A stretch of 64,000 bases of DNA, taken from assembly GCA_018816095.1 (NCBI GenBank), contig JAHIWP010000073.1:34281-98280 (forward strand), in the 5' to 3' direction. The position numbers and the translations under genes are program-made. Shown piece by piece: positions 17,203 through 27,445 of the stretch. Positions within the stretch are counted from its first letter, which is position 1. Each line of letters opens with the position of its first letter. This DNA is from Gammaproteobacteria bacterium (GTDB taxonomy: Bacteria > Pseudomonadota > Gammaproteobacteria > Pseudomonadales > Pseudomonadaceae). The notes beneath the pieces were generated by a model. The model saw only the letters and a program-made list of their open reading frames with translations, was not told the DNA's origin and ran no database searches.

Positions 17203-18456
17203 TTACTGCGGGTTGTCGCTGTTATAGATGGTTTGATCCAGCTCGTTCTCGCTGTGCCCGACCAGGGTGGTGGTCATCAGGTCGCCGGCGACGTTGACCG
17301 TGGTGCGCGCCATGTCGAGGATGCGATCAATGCCAGCGATCAGCGCTACGCCTTCCAGCGGCAGGCCGACCGAAGTCAGCACCAAACCGAGCATGATCAG
17401 CCCGGCGCCCGGTACACCGGCAGTGCCCACCGACGCCAGGGTGGCGGTGAGGATAATCATCAGGTACTGCGCGCCATTCAGCTCAACCCCGAAGGCCTGG
17501 GCAATAAACAGGGCCAACACACCTTGGTAGATGGCGGTGCCATCCATGTTGATGGTGGCGCCTACCGGCAGTACGAAGCCCGCCACACCTTGCGATACAC
17601 CGAGGTTTTTACGCGCGCATTCAATCGATACCGGCAGGGTGCCGGCGCTGCTGGAGGTGCTGAAGGCCACGGCCAGCGCGGGCGCCACGCCCTTGAAAAA
17701 GCGCAGCGGGCTGAGGCGCGCGAGCAATGCCAGCAGGCCGCCATACACCAGCAGCATGTGGGCGATGCTGGCCAAGTAAATGACCCCGATTACCTCGGCC
17801 AACGGCAGCAACACTTCGATGCCATGGGAGGCCACTACGCCGGCGATCAGCGCGAACACGCCAATGGGCGCACAACGCATCACCAGGTCGGTGAGCTTGT
17901 AGAACACCTCGGCCAGGCTGTTGAACAGCTTGACGGTCGGCGCCGCCTTTTCGCCAATCAGGTTCATGCTCACGCCCAGGGCAATGGCGAACACAATGAT
18001 CTGCAGGATATTGCCTTCGGCAAAGGCGGCGACCGGATTGGTGGGTACCAGGCCGACCAGAATCTGTACCAGCGAGGGGGCCTGCTTGGCTTCCTGAATG
18101 CCGCTGGCGACCATGTTCATGCCTTCGCCGGGGCTGAACAGGGCGCCGAAGAGCAGGCCGATGCTCACCGCAAAGGCGGTGGTGAGCAGGTAGATGGCGA
18201 TGGTTTTAACGCTGATGCGGCCGAGCTTGGCGCTGTCGCTCATGGCGGTGATGCCGGCCACCAGGGAGACGAATACCAGCGGCACAATGAGCATCTTGAT
18301 TGCGTTGAGGAACAGCGTACCAATCGGCGCGAGCAGCAGGGCGTTGCTCTTGAACAGCACGCCGGTGAGCACGCCAAGGCCGAGGCCGATAAGGATTTGT
18401 TGCCACAGCGGCATGCGCCCTAGAAAGCCTAGGGAGAAGGTGGTGCTCTGACTCAT
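17203..18456 (-). CDS. Dicarboxylate/amino acid:cation symporter (DAACS family, GltP-like)
   Basis: A 417-residue membrane transporter with eight membrane helices plus re-entrant loops. Diagnostic motifs are AFSTSSSAGTLPV (the serine-rich hairpin HP1), GATINMDGTAIYQG (the NMDGT motif) and GVPGAGLIMLGLVL. These carriers bring glutamate, aspartate or C4-dicarboxylates in with Na+ or H+. Because aspA follows closely on the same strand side, aspartate or fumarate is a sensible guess. The gene is separated from the aspA block by a terminator at 18553-18589. Confidence 0.88.
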   Translation of the reverse strand: MSQSTTFSLGFLGRMPLWQQILIGLGLGVLTGVLFKSNALLLAPIGTLFLNAIKMLIVPLVFVSLVAGITAMSDSAKLGRISVKTIAIYLLTTAFAVSIGLLFGALFSPGEGMNMVASGIQEAKQAPSLVQILVGLVPTNPVAAFAEGNILQIIVFAIALGVSMNLIGEKAAPTVKLFNSLAEVFYKLTDLVMRCAPIGVFALIAGVVASHGIEVLLPLAEVIGVIYLASIAHMLLVYGGLLALLARLSPLRFFKGVAPALAVAFSTSSSAGTLPVSIECARKNLGVSQGVAGFVLPVGATINMDGTAIYQGVLALFIAQAFGVELNGAQYLMIILTATLASVGTAGVPGAGLIMLGLVLTSVGLPLEGVALIAGIDRILDMARTTVNVAGDLMTTTLVGHSENELDQTIYNSDNPQ

Positions 18457-18552
18457 GGTGGTTACCCGGATTGTCGTTGTTGTGGGGCCGTCTGCTACGG
18501 CCTTGAGCGATGCCGTCCGGCTGGCTGGGGCGTAAAGGCCTGATCTATGGCC

Positions 18553-18589
18553 AAAAAAACGCGCCGCATCCTTACGGATGCGGCGCGTT
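18553..18589 (-). terminator. Intrinsic terminator of the aspA transcript
   Basis: A 14-bp perfect stem (18558-18571 with 18576-18589) with a 4-nt loop, followed on the minus strand by seven T. It lies after the small ORF at 18605-18772, so that ORF belongs to the aspA transcript. Confidence 0.88.
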
Positions 18590-18604
18590 GTGGTGCTCTG
18601 TGTG

Positions 18605-18772
18605 TCAGGTGGTTAGCGATACCTGTGGTGCAATGGTCACAGGTTTTGCTGGCTGTGGCGACAGTTGCGTTGTGCCGGGCAGGTTCTGGCTATAGAACAC
18701 CGGCACGCTAGGCCACAGGCGGCGCGGCGGATGAATAGCGAGAAAGCCGATGGGCGCAGGTTGCTGGTGCAT
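18605..18772 (-). CDS. Unrecognised 55-residue ORF in the aspA transcript
   Basis: A 55-codon ORF below the usual length cut-off, starting at ATG 18772, 15 nt after the aspA stop, with AGGAG at the right 7-nt spacing. It ends 15 nt before the strong terminator at 18589. The product begins MHQQPAPIGFLAIHPPRR and is rich in Pro, Gln and Thr, with no clear membrane segment. I recognise no family. Position between gene and terminator and the good ribosome site favour a real gene; the proline-rich, low-complexity content argues caution. Confidence 0.45.
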   Translation of the reverse strand: MHQQPAPIGFLAIHPPRRLWPSVPVFYSQNLPGTTQLSPQPAKPVTIAPQVSLTT

Positions 18773-18787
18773 GACGACGCTCCTGGC

Positions 18788-20212
<1,425 letters not shown>

Positions 20213-20339
20213 GATGGTTACTATCTCTGGATGTGCGGTATAGGCCGCGATGCCCCGTAGGTTAGGGGCTGTGGCCTGATGCTGGCCAATGCTGTTAATC
20301 GCTGGGTCATGCATAATCGGCATAATGTAGGTGTGACTC

Positions 20340-20369
20340 TTAGGCGTGCTCGGCGCATGAGCAGCCTAA
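20340..20369. promoter_or_regulatory. Long imperfect palindrome between aspA and the LysR gene
   Basis: Arms TTAGG...TGCTC (20340-20351) and GAGCA.CCTAA (20359-20369) form a 30-bp dyad in the 249-bp gap of a divergent gene pair. This is a plausible LysR-type operator, but no binding data support it. Confidence 0.4.
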
Positions 20370-20461
20370 AACTAGATACCTGAGGCCGCGCAGCGGTTAT
20401 CGAGAAAATCCCCTGAATTGCCGAGCGTTTACGCGATTAAATCCGGATGGCGGAATGAGCG

Positions 20462-21367
20462 ATGAATCTAGAAAGTAAATGGCTGGAAGATTTTGTCACC
20501 CTGGCGGCCACCCGCAGCTTTTCCCAGGCGGCGCAAAAGCGCTTCGTCACCCAGCCGGCCTTTAGTCGGCGGATTCGCAGCCTGGAGAGCATGCTCGGGT
20601 TGACCCTGGTGGACCGCAGTTGCACGCCGATCGAGTTGACTGAGTCCGGTCAGCTGTTTCTGGTGACGGCGCGCAGCATCGTCGAGCAGCTGGGTGAGGT
20701 GGTGCGCCATCTGCACAACCTCGAAGGCCAGCAGGGTGAGGTGATGCAGATTGCCGCCGCGCACTCGCTGACCCTGGGATTTTTCCCCCAGTGGATCGCC
20801 CGCCTGCGGCGCGAAGGGCTGCCGCTGAACACCCGCTTGGTCGCCACCAACGTTGGCGAAGCGGTGCATGCGCTGCGTGACGGCGCCTGCGATCTGATCC
20901 TGGCCTTTTATGACCCGGACGCCGCCCTGCAAATGGACCCGGAGATTTTCCCCTCGCTGCACCTGGGCCGCACGGAAATGCTGCCGGTGTGTGCGGTGAG
21001 CGAAGATGGTACGCCGCTGTTCGACCTCGACAATGGTCAGAGCGTGCCGCTGTTGGCCTACAGTGCCGGCGCGTTTCTCGGTCGTTCGGTGAATCTGTTG
21101 CTGCGCCAGCGCGCGCTGCGTTCCACCACGGTGTATGAAACGGCAATGGCCGACAGCCTGAAAAGCATGGCCTTGCAGGGCATGGGCGTGGCGTGGGTGC
21201 CGCGCTTGTCGGTCAGTGGCGAGCTGGCCCGCGGTGAGCTGGTGGTGTGCGGTAATGAGCAGTGGCAGGTGCCGCTGGAAATCCGCCTGTACCGCTGCGC
21301 CTTGGTGCGCAAGGCGTCGGTACGCCTGCTCTGGCGCAAGCTGGAAACCGGCGAGGTCGGTGGTTAG
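20462..21367 (+). CDS. LysR-family regulator, HypT/YjiE-like
   Basis: A 301-residue LysR protein with the N-terminal helix-turn-helix (SFSQAAQKRFVTQPAFSRRIRSLE) and a substrate domain containing LPLNTRLVATNVGEAVHALRDGACDLIL. The start ETKWL/ESKWLEDFVTLAATRSFSQAA pattern and the overall length resemble E. coli HypT (YjiE), a hypochlorite-responsive regulator, so I label it HypT-like, not HypT. It is divergent from aspA, as in P. aeruginosa. The final stop lies within a perfect hairpin. Confidence 0.8.
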   Translation: MNLESKWLEDFVTLAATRSFSQAAQKRFVTQPAFSRRIRSLESMLGLTLVDRSCTPIELTESGQLFLVTARSIVEQLGEVVRHLHNLEGQQGEVMQIAAAHSLTLGFFPQWIARLRREGLPLNTRLVATNVGEAVHALRDGACDLILAFYDPDAALQMDPEIFPSLHLGRTEMLPVCAVSEDGTPLFDLDNGQSVPLLAYSAGAFLGRSVNLLLRQRALRSTTVYETAMADSLKSMALQGMGVAWVPRLSVSGELARGELVVCGNEQWQVPLEIRLYRCALVRKASVRLLWRKLETGEVGG

Positions 21368-21377
21368 CCGACCTCGC
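21351..21377. terminator. Convergent hairpin overlapping the LysR stop codon
   Basis: Perfect 10-bp stem GCGAGGTCGG/CCGACCTCGC (21351-21360 and 21368-21377) with a 7-nt loop that contains the TAG stop. It lies between convergent hypT-like and ggt genes and could serve both. No T tract follows. Confidence 0.5.
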
Positions 21378-21394
21378 GCAGTGGGCTGCTGGGT

Positions 21395-23068
21395 TTAACG
21401 TGGGACGACCTGGCCGGTCCCGCGACCACGTGGGTCGGAGGCGGTTTCCAGGCTGCTGCCGGTGACTTTGATTGCTTGGATATCGCCCATGTTCCAACCC
21501 TGATCTTCTAGGGTGTAGCCCATGCTGGTCAGCTCCTCAGCGACCTTGCCGGTAAGCGGTGCATAAGCGTCATAGTAAATGGTGTCTTTCGGAAGGAGCT
21601 GGTGGTGCACGCGCTGTGCGGCGATGGCTTTTTGCAGCGGTAAGCCAAAGTCATACACGTTGTTCAGCACCTGAAAGATCGAGGTGAAAATACGCGAGCC
21701 ACCGGGTGTGCCGAGAATCAGGCTGACCTTACCGTCACGGGTGACGATGCTCGGGCTCATCGAGGAGAGCATGCGCTTCCCTGGCTCGATGGCATTGGCG
21801 TCGCTGCCGACTACACCAAAGGCATTGGCGATGCCGGGCTTGGCGCTGAAGTCATCCATTTCGTCGTTGAGTAGAAAGCCTGCGCCCTTAACCACCACGC
21901 CGCTGCCGTAATCCCAGTTAAGGGTGTAGGTGTTGCTTACCGCGTTACCGTCGGCATCGATGATCGAGAAATGCGTGGTCTGGTGTGTTTCCAGGCCGGG
22001 GCGGACTTTCTCAGTGGCGGAAATGGCCACCGGGTTAACTTCTGCTGCGCGCTTGGCGATGTAGTCGGCATCAACCAATTGCTTGACTGGCACGTCCGAG
22101 AACTTGGGGTCGCCGAGGTAGTCGGCGCGGTCGGCGAATACGCGTTTTTCGATTTCTGCCAGCAGATGAATATAGCGGGCGGAGTTGAGCTCAGCCCCTT
22201 TGAAATCGGCGGCGCGCTGTTCTTTGATACCGATCAGCTGGGCCAAGGCGATGCCTCCCGAGCTCGGCAGTGGTGCGGTATACAGGGTGTTGCCTTGCCA
22301 GTCGACACGCATCGGCTCACGCCATTCGGCGCGGTAAGTCTGCAGGTCTTCGGCGCTGATTAAGCCACCGTCGTGCTGCATCTGCGCGACCAGTAGTTCG
22401 GCCGTTTTGCCCTGATAAAACTCTGCGGCGCCTTTGTCAGCAATGCGTTCCAGGGTTTGCGCGAGCTCCGGCTGTTTGAAGGTTTGCCCAGGGCGCATGC
22501 TGCCGAAATAATCGGCAAAGTTGGTTTGATCGTTGAACAGTGCCAGCGCATCTTCACGGTATTGGTACTGCTGTTCGGCTACGGTGAAACCCTCGCGGGC
22601 ATAGCCAATTGCAGGTGTCAGCAGTTCGCTCCAAGGCTTTGTGCCAAAGCGTTGGTGTGCTTCCCATAAACCCATCACGGTGCCCGGTACGCCGGCGGCC
22701 TTAGCACCGACCATGGTGATGTTCTCGATCACTTCACCTTTGTCGTCCAGGTACATGGTCTTGTTGGCGGCCAGTGGAGCGACTTCGCGGTAATCGATAA
22801 AGAACGGTTTGCCGTCCATAAACAGCGTCATAAAACCACCGCCGCCGATGTTGCCAGCTTCGGGGTAGGTCACCGCCAGAGTAAAGGCCGTTGCTACGGC
22901 GGCATCCACCGCATTACCGCCAGACTTCAATACTTGTGCCGCGACTTTGGCGCCGTATTGGTCTGGTGCGGCGACGGCGCCACCGTCCAGTGGAGCGGCC
23001 CATACGTAGGTGCTGGTTGCAGCCAGAATGGCGCTTGCCAGCAGGGTGGAGCGGGCAGTTAACTGCAT
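21395..23068 (-). CDS. ggt: Periplasmic gamma-glutamyltransferase
   Basis: A 557-residue precursor: signal peptide about 1-24 (YVWAAP), then a large and a small subunit joined by the autoprocessing site. The nucleophile lies in THQTTHFSIID, at T364, and the oxyanion region NIGGGGF sits at about residue 73-79. GGT splits glutathione and other gamma-glutamyl compounds in the periplasm. The gene follows an acetylpolyamine deacetylase and polyamine-binding protein on the same strand (106-bp gap with a hairpin at 23102-23140), which may point to gamma-glutamyl-polyamine turnover. Confidence 0.92.
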   Translation of the reverse strand: MQLTARSTLLASAILAATSTYVWAAPLDGGAVAAPDQYGAKVAAQVLKSGGNAVDAAVATAFTLAVTYPEAGNIGGGGFMTLFMDGKPFFIDYREVAPLAANKTMYLDDKGEVIENITMVGAKAAGVPGTVMGLWEAHQRFGTKPWSELLTPAIGYAREGFTVAEQQYQYREDALALFNDQTNFADYFGSMRPGQTFKQPELAQTLERIADKGAAEFYQGKTAELLVAQMQHDGGLISAEDLQTYRAEWREPMRVDWQGNTLYTAPLPSSGGIALAQLIGIKEQRAADFKGAELNSARYIHLLAEIEKRVFADRADYLGDPKFSDVPVKQLVDADYIAKRAAEVNPVAISATEKVRPGLETHQTTHFSIIDADGNAVSNTYTLNWDYGSGVVVKGAGFLLNDEMDDFSAKPGIANAFGVVGSDANAIEPGKRMLSSMSPSIVTRDGKVSLILGTPGGSRIFTSIFQVLNNVYDFGLPLQKAIAAQRVHHQLLPKDTIYYDAYAPLTGKVAEELTSMGYTLEDQGWNMGDIQAIKVTGSSLETASDPRGRGTGQVVPR

Positions 23069-23174
23069 AACGTAGTCCTTATTTTTTTTGATGATGCTTC
23101 AGCCCGATTAACGTACTCGGTGGGGCGCATTAATCAGGCTTAAGGCCAATTAGCTTAACCAGCTATTGGCGATT

Positions 23175-24287
23175 TCAGGTGCCGGACTTAATGGTGTTCC
23201 AGGCGCGGGTGCGTACGCGTTCAACCTTTTGCGGCAGCGGCTGCAGCACGTAGAGGGTCTTTTGTGCGGCGGCGGTTGGCGTCAGGCCAGGGTTGTCGCG
23301 GATTTCTGCGCCCACCAATGGCATGGCGGCTTTGTTCGGGTTGGGGTAGCCGAGGAAATCGCTGATCGGCGCGACGACTTTGGGGTCAAGCAGGTTGTTG
23401 AGGAACTCGTGGGCCTCGGCAACGTTCTGCGCGCTTTTCGGAATGGCGAAGGAGTCGTACCACAACGGTGCGCCTTCTTTCGGCAAGCGCCAGTCGACCA
23501 CCACGCCGTTGCCAGCCTCTTTGGCGCGGTTAGCGAACTGGTAGAAGCTGCCCGAGTAGCCGATGGCCACGCAGATGTTGCCATTGGCGATATCGGTCAT
23601 GTACTTGGCGGAGTGGAAGTAGGCGATGTTGGGGCGAATTTTCAGCATCAGCTCGGTGGCTTTTTTGTAGTCATCCGGGTTTGTGCTATTCGGGTCCAGG
23701 CCCAGGTAGTGCAGGGCAATCGGCAGGATGTCGCCGGGCGAGTCGAGCATGGCCACGCCGCACTGCTTGAGCTTGCTGATGTTCTCTTCCTTGAAGATCA
23801 GGTCCCAGCTGTTCACCGGTGCATCGGCGCCCAGCGCTTCTTTGACTTTGTCTACGTTGAAGCCGATCAGCACGGTGCCGTACATGTAGGGTACGGCGTA
23901 CTGGTTACCGGGGTCGTTGGCGGTCATCAGTTCGAGCAGGCCGGGGTCGAGGTTTTGCCAATTGGGCAGCTTGCTCTTATCCAGCTTCTGGAACACCCCG
24001 GCTTTGATTTCGTTCTCAAGGAAGGTGTTGGTCGGCACCACCAGGTCGTACCCCGAGTTGCCGGTCAGCAGTTTGGCTTCCAGGCCTTCGTTGGTGTCGA
24101 AGATGTCCCAGGTCAGCTTGATGCCGGTGTTGGCGGCAAAGTCCTTGGGCACCGAGGGCAGCATGTAGTCAGCCCAGTTGTACACGCGCAGTTCGCGTTG
24201 CGGCGTTGCGGTTTCGGCCTGCGCTGCGCTGGCCAATAGCGTTGCACCGCAGATAGCGGTGGCGAGTAGGTGTTTGATTGTTTTCAT
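23175..24287 (-). CDS. Polyamine-type ABC transporter substrate-binding protein (PotF/SpuD-like), orphan
   Basis: A 370-residue periplasmic binding protein with signal peptide 1-24 (AAQAET). The family start ELRVYNWADYMLP and the middle signature PYMYGTVLIGFNVDKVKEALG are typical of spermidine/putrescine-binding proteins. No ABC permease or ATPase gene is next to it, so it must work with components elsewhere or act as a sensor. It follows the acetylpolyamine deacetylase gene by 32 nt, so both are likely one operon, a pairing known in Pseudomonas. Confidence 0.87.
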   Translation of the reverse strand: MKTIKHLLATAICGATLLASAAQAETATPQRELRVYNWADYMLPSVPKDFAANTGIKLTWDIFDTNEGLEAKLLTGNSGYDLVVPTNTFLENEIKAGVFQKLDKSKLPNWQNLDPGLLELMTANDPGNQYAVPYMYGTVLIGFNVDKVKEALGADAPVNSWDLIFKEENISKLKQCGVAMLDSPGDILPIALHYLGLDPNSTNPDDYKKATELMLKIRPNIAYFHSAKYMTDIANGNICVAIGYSGSFYQFANRAKEAGNGVVVDWRLPKEGAPLWYDSFAIPKSAQNVAEAHEFLNNLLDPKVVAPISDFLGYPNPNKAAMPLVGAEIRDNPGLTPTAAAQKTLYVLQPLPQKVERVRTRAWNTIKSGT

Positions 24288-24319
24288 CGTTCTTCACCCT
24301 GAGAAATTTAAAAGAGGGC

Positions 24320-25348
24320 TTATGCGCCCTCGAAACCTTCCAGCACGTTGACGGCGTTGACGCCGATGGCCTCGACCGCATAACCCCCTTCCATCACAAA
24401 CAACGTCGGCTTGCCCAAGGCGGCGATGCGCTTACCGATGGCCAGGTAATCCGGGCTGTCGAGTTTGAATTGGGAGATGGGGTCATCCTTGAAGGTGTCT
24501 ACCCCGAGGGATACCACAATCACCTCGGCATCAAATTCGGCGATGCGTTGGCAGGCCTCATCCAGCGCCGTGCTCCACACCTCCCAAGGGCTGCCCATGG
24601 CCAGCGGGTAGTTGAAGTTACAGCCTTCGCCGGCACCTTCGCCATGCTCGTCGGCATAGCCGAGGAAGAACGGGAATTCCTCGGCCGGGTCGCCGTGGAT
24701 CGAGGCGAACAGCACGTCATTGCGGGTATAGAAAATGTCCTGGGTACCGTTGCCGTGGTGGTAGTCGACATCGAGGATGGCCACGCGTTGTTTGCCCTGG
24801 TCGATAAAGGCCTGGGCGGCGATGGCGGCATTGTTCAGGTAGCAGTAACCGCCCATTAGCTCGCCGGCGGCGTGGTGGCCCGGCGGCCGGCACAGGGCGA
24901 AGGCGCTGTGTGCACCGTTTGCGATGGCTTGTTGGGCACTGAGTGCTACTTGTGCGGCGCTGTAGGCGGCCTGCCAGGTACCGGCGGTAATCGGCGCGCC
25001 ACCGTCGAAGCTGTAATAACCCAGCTGGCCGTGCAGATCCTTGGGGATGACCGCGCGCAGGGTGCGGGCTGGCCAGGTGAAGGGCAGCAGGTCGCCCGTG
25101 CCGTTCTGTGCCTGCCAGCGACTCCAGGCACCTTGAAAGAAGTCCAGATAAGCGGCGCTGTGGATGCGTTCAATTGGCGCACGGCCGAAATCCTGCGGTG
25201 GGTGCACCTCGCCAAGCTGGCGAGCCTTAACCCGCTGCAGGATATGGTCGGCGCGTTGTGGCTTCTCGAAACAGGGCATCAGCTGGCCATCAATCAGCTC
25301 GCAGCTGCCGTGGTGCAGGTGATGGTCGTCGCTGTAAAAGGTCAGCAT
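24320..25348 (-). CDS. Acetylpolyamine deacetylase (HDAC-like, AphA type)
   Basis: A 342-residue class II-like deacetylase that removes acetyl groups from acetylputrescine, acetylcadaverine or related amines. HDAC motifs: RPPGHHAAGE (H158, H159), DVDYHHGNGTQD (zinc ligands D195 and H197) and SLGVDTFKDDP. The numbering matches the Mycoplana AphA enzyme. I chose ATG 25348, which follows GGGAGC and gives family length; the longer frame to 25534 runs through a REP doublet. Because the operon also holds a polyamine-binding protein, catabolism of acetylated polyamines is the likely role. Confidence 0.9.
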   Translation of the reverse strand: MLTFYSDDHHLHHGSCELIDGQLMPCFEKPQRADHILQRVKARQLGEVHPPQDFGRAPIERIHSAAYLDFFQGAWSRWQAQNGTGDLLPFTWPARTLRAVIPKDLHGQLGYYSFDGGAPITAGTWQAAYSAAQVALSAQQAIANGAHSAFALCRPPGHHAAGELMGGYCYLNNAAIAAQAFIDQGKQRVAILDVDYHHGNGTQDIFYTRNDVLFASIHGDPAEEFPFFLGYADEHGEGAGEGCNFNYPLAMGSPWEVWSTALDEACQRIAEFDAEVIVVSLGVDTFKDDPISQFKLDSPDYLAIGKRIAALGKPTLFVMEGGYAVEAIGVNAVNVLEGFEGA

Positions 25349-25472
25349 GCAGGTGGCTCCCAGGCTTTTTATTCTAGTCACCATTGTTCGCCGCTCGTGG
25401 GTTGTGAAAAAACGCTGACAACGGCCAAAAGGGGATCGAAGTGGCCAAGTTACGCGGCCGCCTTGGCATTTC

Positions 25473-25534
25473 GTGGGAGGCGCTTTAGCGGCGAGCTGTT
25501 TGATCGTGGTTGTCGCGGCTAAAGCCCCTCCCAC
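25473..25534. repeat. REP doublet (REPIN-like)
   Basis: GTGGGAGGCGCTTTAGCGGCGA (25473-25494) faces TCGCGGCTAAAGCCCCTCCCAC (25513-25534, inverted). This is a head-to-head pair of Pseudomonas REP sequences, normally moved by a RAYT transposase elsewhere in the genome. It lies between the aphA and AraC genes. Confidence 0.85.
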
Positions 25535-25561
25535 AAATCCCTATCACTGCGCGGCTCAGAG

Positions 25562-26554
25562 TCAGGCGCGGAAACGGCTTGGTGGCACACCGCTCCAGCG
25601 CTGGAAGGCATGGCGGAAGCTGGCGGTTTCGCTGAAACCAAGGTGCTCGGCGATTCGGCAGATCGGCCAGTCTTCCTCGCTTAACAAGGTTTTTGCCCGC
25701 TCGAAGCGCAGCTCATCAAGCAGTTCCTGATAGTGCGTGCCTTGCGCCTGCAGGTGCCGGCGCAGGGTGCGCGGCGAGCAGTGCATCTGCTGCGCCAGCT
25801 GTTCTAAACCGGGCGGGGCGGTAACTTGCTCAGCCAGTAATTGGCGGATGCGCCCGAGCCAGGCCTGGCGGTTGGTGAACTCGGTATTCTGCTTGCGGCA
25901 ACGGCTGAGCATTTCCCGGTGAGTGACCGCGTCGGCCAATGGCAAGGGCTGCTGCAACAGATGCGCGGGGAAGGCGAACGCGTTGCGCGCGGCATTGAAC
26001 TGCAGGGGGCAGGCGAAACTGTGTGGGTAACGGTCGCTGTAATGCGGCTCGCTGTAGCAAAACTGCGCGGCACTCAGCTGCAGCGGCTGGCCGAGTAGGT
26101 CATCACTGATCAGTTTGAGCGAGGCCAGGCACATCTCCAGGTTGAACATCTCCAGTTCAGGGCTGTGCTGGTAATCGCTGGCGCAGACCCAGGCCAGTTC
26201 GCCTTCGATGCACAGGTCCAGCTTAAAGTAGGTACCGAGCAGTGCAGGGTAGTGCAGCATCAGCCGCCAGGCGTCACCAAAAGTGGCACTCGACAGGGCG
26301 GCGTAACCGACCATGCCGTAGGCCGATACATGCATGCGTCGGCCAAGCTCCAGGCCCAGGTCACTGCGCAGGTGCAGGGCATTGGCGCAGACTTGCAACT
26401 CCTGGGTGCGGGTGATGCGTGTATCGGCGCACGCCAGATCACTGGCCGCAATGGCGCTGCTAGCCAGCAGTTGCTCGGTTAGCTCGGGTTGCTCGGCAAA
26501 GATCTCGAGAATTTGTGAGACCACATGCAGGGTGGTCAGGTGGGCATGCAACAT
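25562..26554 (-). CDS. AraC-family regulator with N-terminal arabinose-binding-like domain
   Basis: A 330-residue protein: N-terminal sensing domain of the Pfam Arabinose_bd type (about 1-210) and C-terminal AraC helix-turn-helix pair (about 235-328) with EQLAQQMHCSPRTLRRHLQAQG and ICRIAEHLGFSETASFRHAFQRW. It lies upstream on the same strand as aphA-SBP-ggt, across a REP pair, so it may control that block; the target is inferred from position only. Confidence 0.82.
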   Translation of the reverse strand: MLHAHLTTLHVVSQILEIFAEQPELTEQLLASSAIAASDLACADTRITRTQELQVCANALHLRSDLGLELGRRMHVSAYGMVGYAALSSATFGDAWRLMLHYPALLGTYFKLDLCIEGELAWVCASDYQHSPELEMFNLEMCLASLKLISDDLLGQPLQLSAAQFCYSEPHYSDRYPHSFACPLQFNAARNAFAFPAHLLQQPLPLADAVTHREMLSRCRKQNTEFTNRQAWLGRIRQLLAEQVTAPPGLEQLAQQMHCSPRTLRRHLQAQGTHYQELLDELRFERAKTLLSEEDWPICRIAEHLGFSETASFRHAFQRWSGVPPSRFRA

Positions 26555-26650
26555 CAGTACGACCGTAACTGTTCAGAGTGCTCAGAGCGACGCAAGAATT
26601 ATGCCGTGGACTGGCAGTGGCCCGTGGGGCAGGCCACTGCCGGGGAAGGC

Positions 26651-27445
26651 CTAGCGGTTGCGCAGGAACGCGTTGATAAAATCGCCCTGGTTGGGGGCTT
26701 TTTCATGGGTGGTAAACACCAGGTTTGCATTCTTCTCGCGCAATTTTAACGCGTCAGCAAAGCTGCACTGCACGCTGCTCAGCTGTTTGGCTTGGGTCTT
26801 GTAGTCAGCATTGTCTTCGCACAGATCGGCCATCTGCCGCACGACTTCACCGCAGAAGCTCGGCACGCTGAGGCGTTTGAGTTTTTCGTCATCAAGCGCC
26901 TGCCAGTCAACTTGGGTGTGCAGCGTCGTGCCGCAGGTTTTCGAGGCGTCCTGATCGATCTGTTGCAATTGCGTGCTGAAGTCGGCCACGCGTTGTTCAC
27001 GGTCAAAGCGGCTCAGCTGTTCCTGAATGCCTTGTTTTTTCTGCTGCTCATAGAGCGCCAATAGGCTGGCCGGCTTGGCTGTCTTGCTCTTGTCTGCGTC
27101 GAAGCCCAGCTCGAAACCGTCGGTATTCGGCAGGTAGAGTTTGACGCGCTCGCCGCCCCAGTCTTGGCGTTTGACCAGCATGTTGTAAGCGCTGCCATTG
27201 AGGGTGGTGCTGTAGTCGCGGTCATCGTTGCCGCGGTCCTTGAGGGTGGTGAGGATGACCACTTCATCGAGGGGGTGATTGATGCCGCTGACCTGAACCA
27301 GAGCCTGCGTATTGTCGCTGCTGGGCGCCACGATAACGCTGATACCGTTGCTGGCATTGAAAGCCTGCGGGTACTTGGCCAGTTCCAGCGCGCTGGCGTT
27401 GAGGGTGAGCAGTGATGCGCTGAGTAGCAGTGACAGCCTTGTCAT
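26651..27445 (-). CDS. Periplasmic hypothetical protein conserved next to purEK
   Basis: A 264-residue protein with a signal peptide (about 1-18, NASALE) and no membrane segment afterwards. It has two cysteine pairs that could form disulfides and is rich in polar and charged residues. I know similar proteins beside purE in other Pseudomonas genomes but no function. ATG 27445 follows AAGGA; the frame continues upstream to 27475 only by chance. Confidence 0.75.
   Translation of the reverse strand: MTRLSLLLSASLLTLNASALELAKYPQAFNASNGISVIVAPSSDNTQALVQVSGINHPLDEVVILTTLKDRGNDDRDYSTTLNGSAYNMLVKRQDWGGERVKLYLPNTDGFELGFDADKSKTAKPASLLALYEQQKKQGIQEQLSRFDREQRVADFSTQLQQIDQDASKTCGTTLHTQVDWQALDDEKLKRLSVPSFCGEVVRQMADLCEDNADYKTQAKQLSSVQCSFADALKLREKNANLVFTTHEKAPNQGDFINAFLRNR

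Noticed and set aside
17179-18423. 414-codon ORF on the plus strand opposite the dicarboxylate symporter
   Set aside because: The opposite strand encodes a clear DAACS carrier; the product is Gln/His/Gly-rich as expected of a shadow frame.
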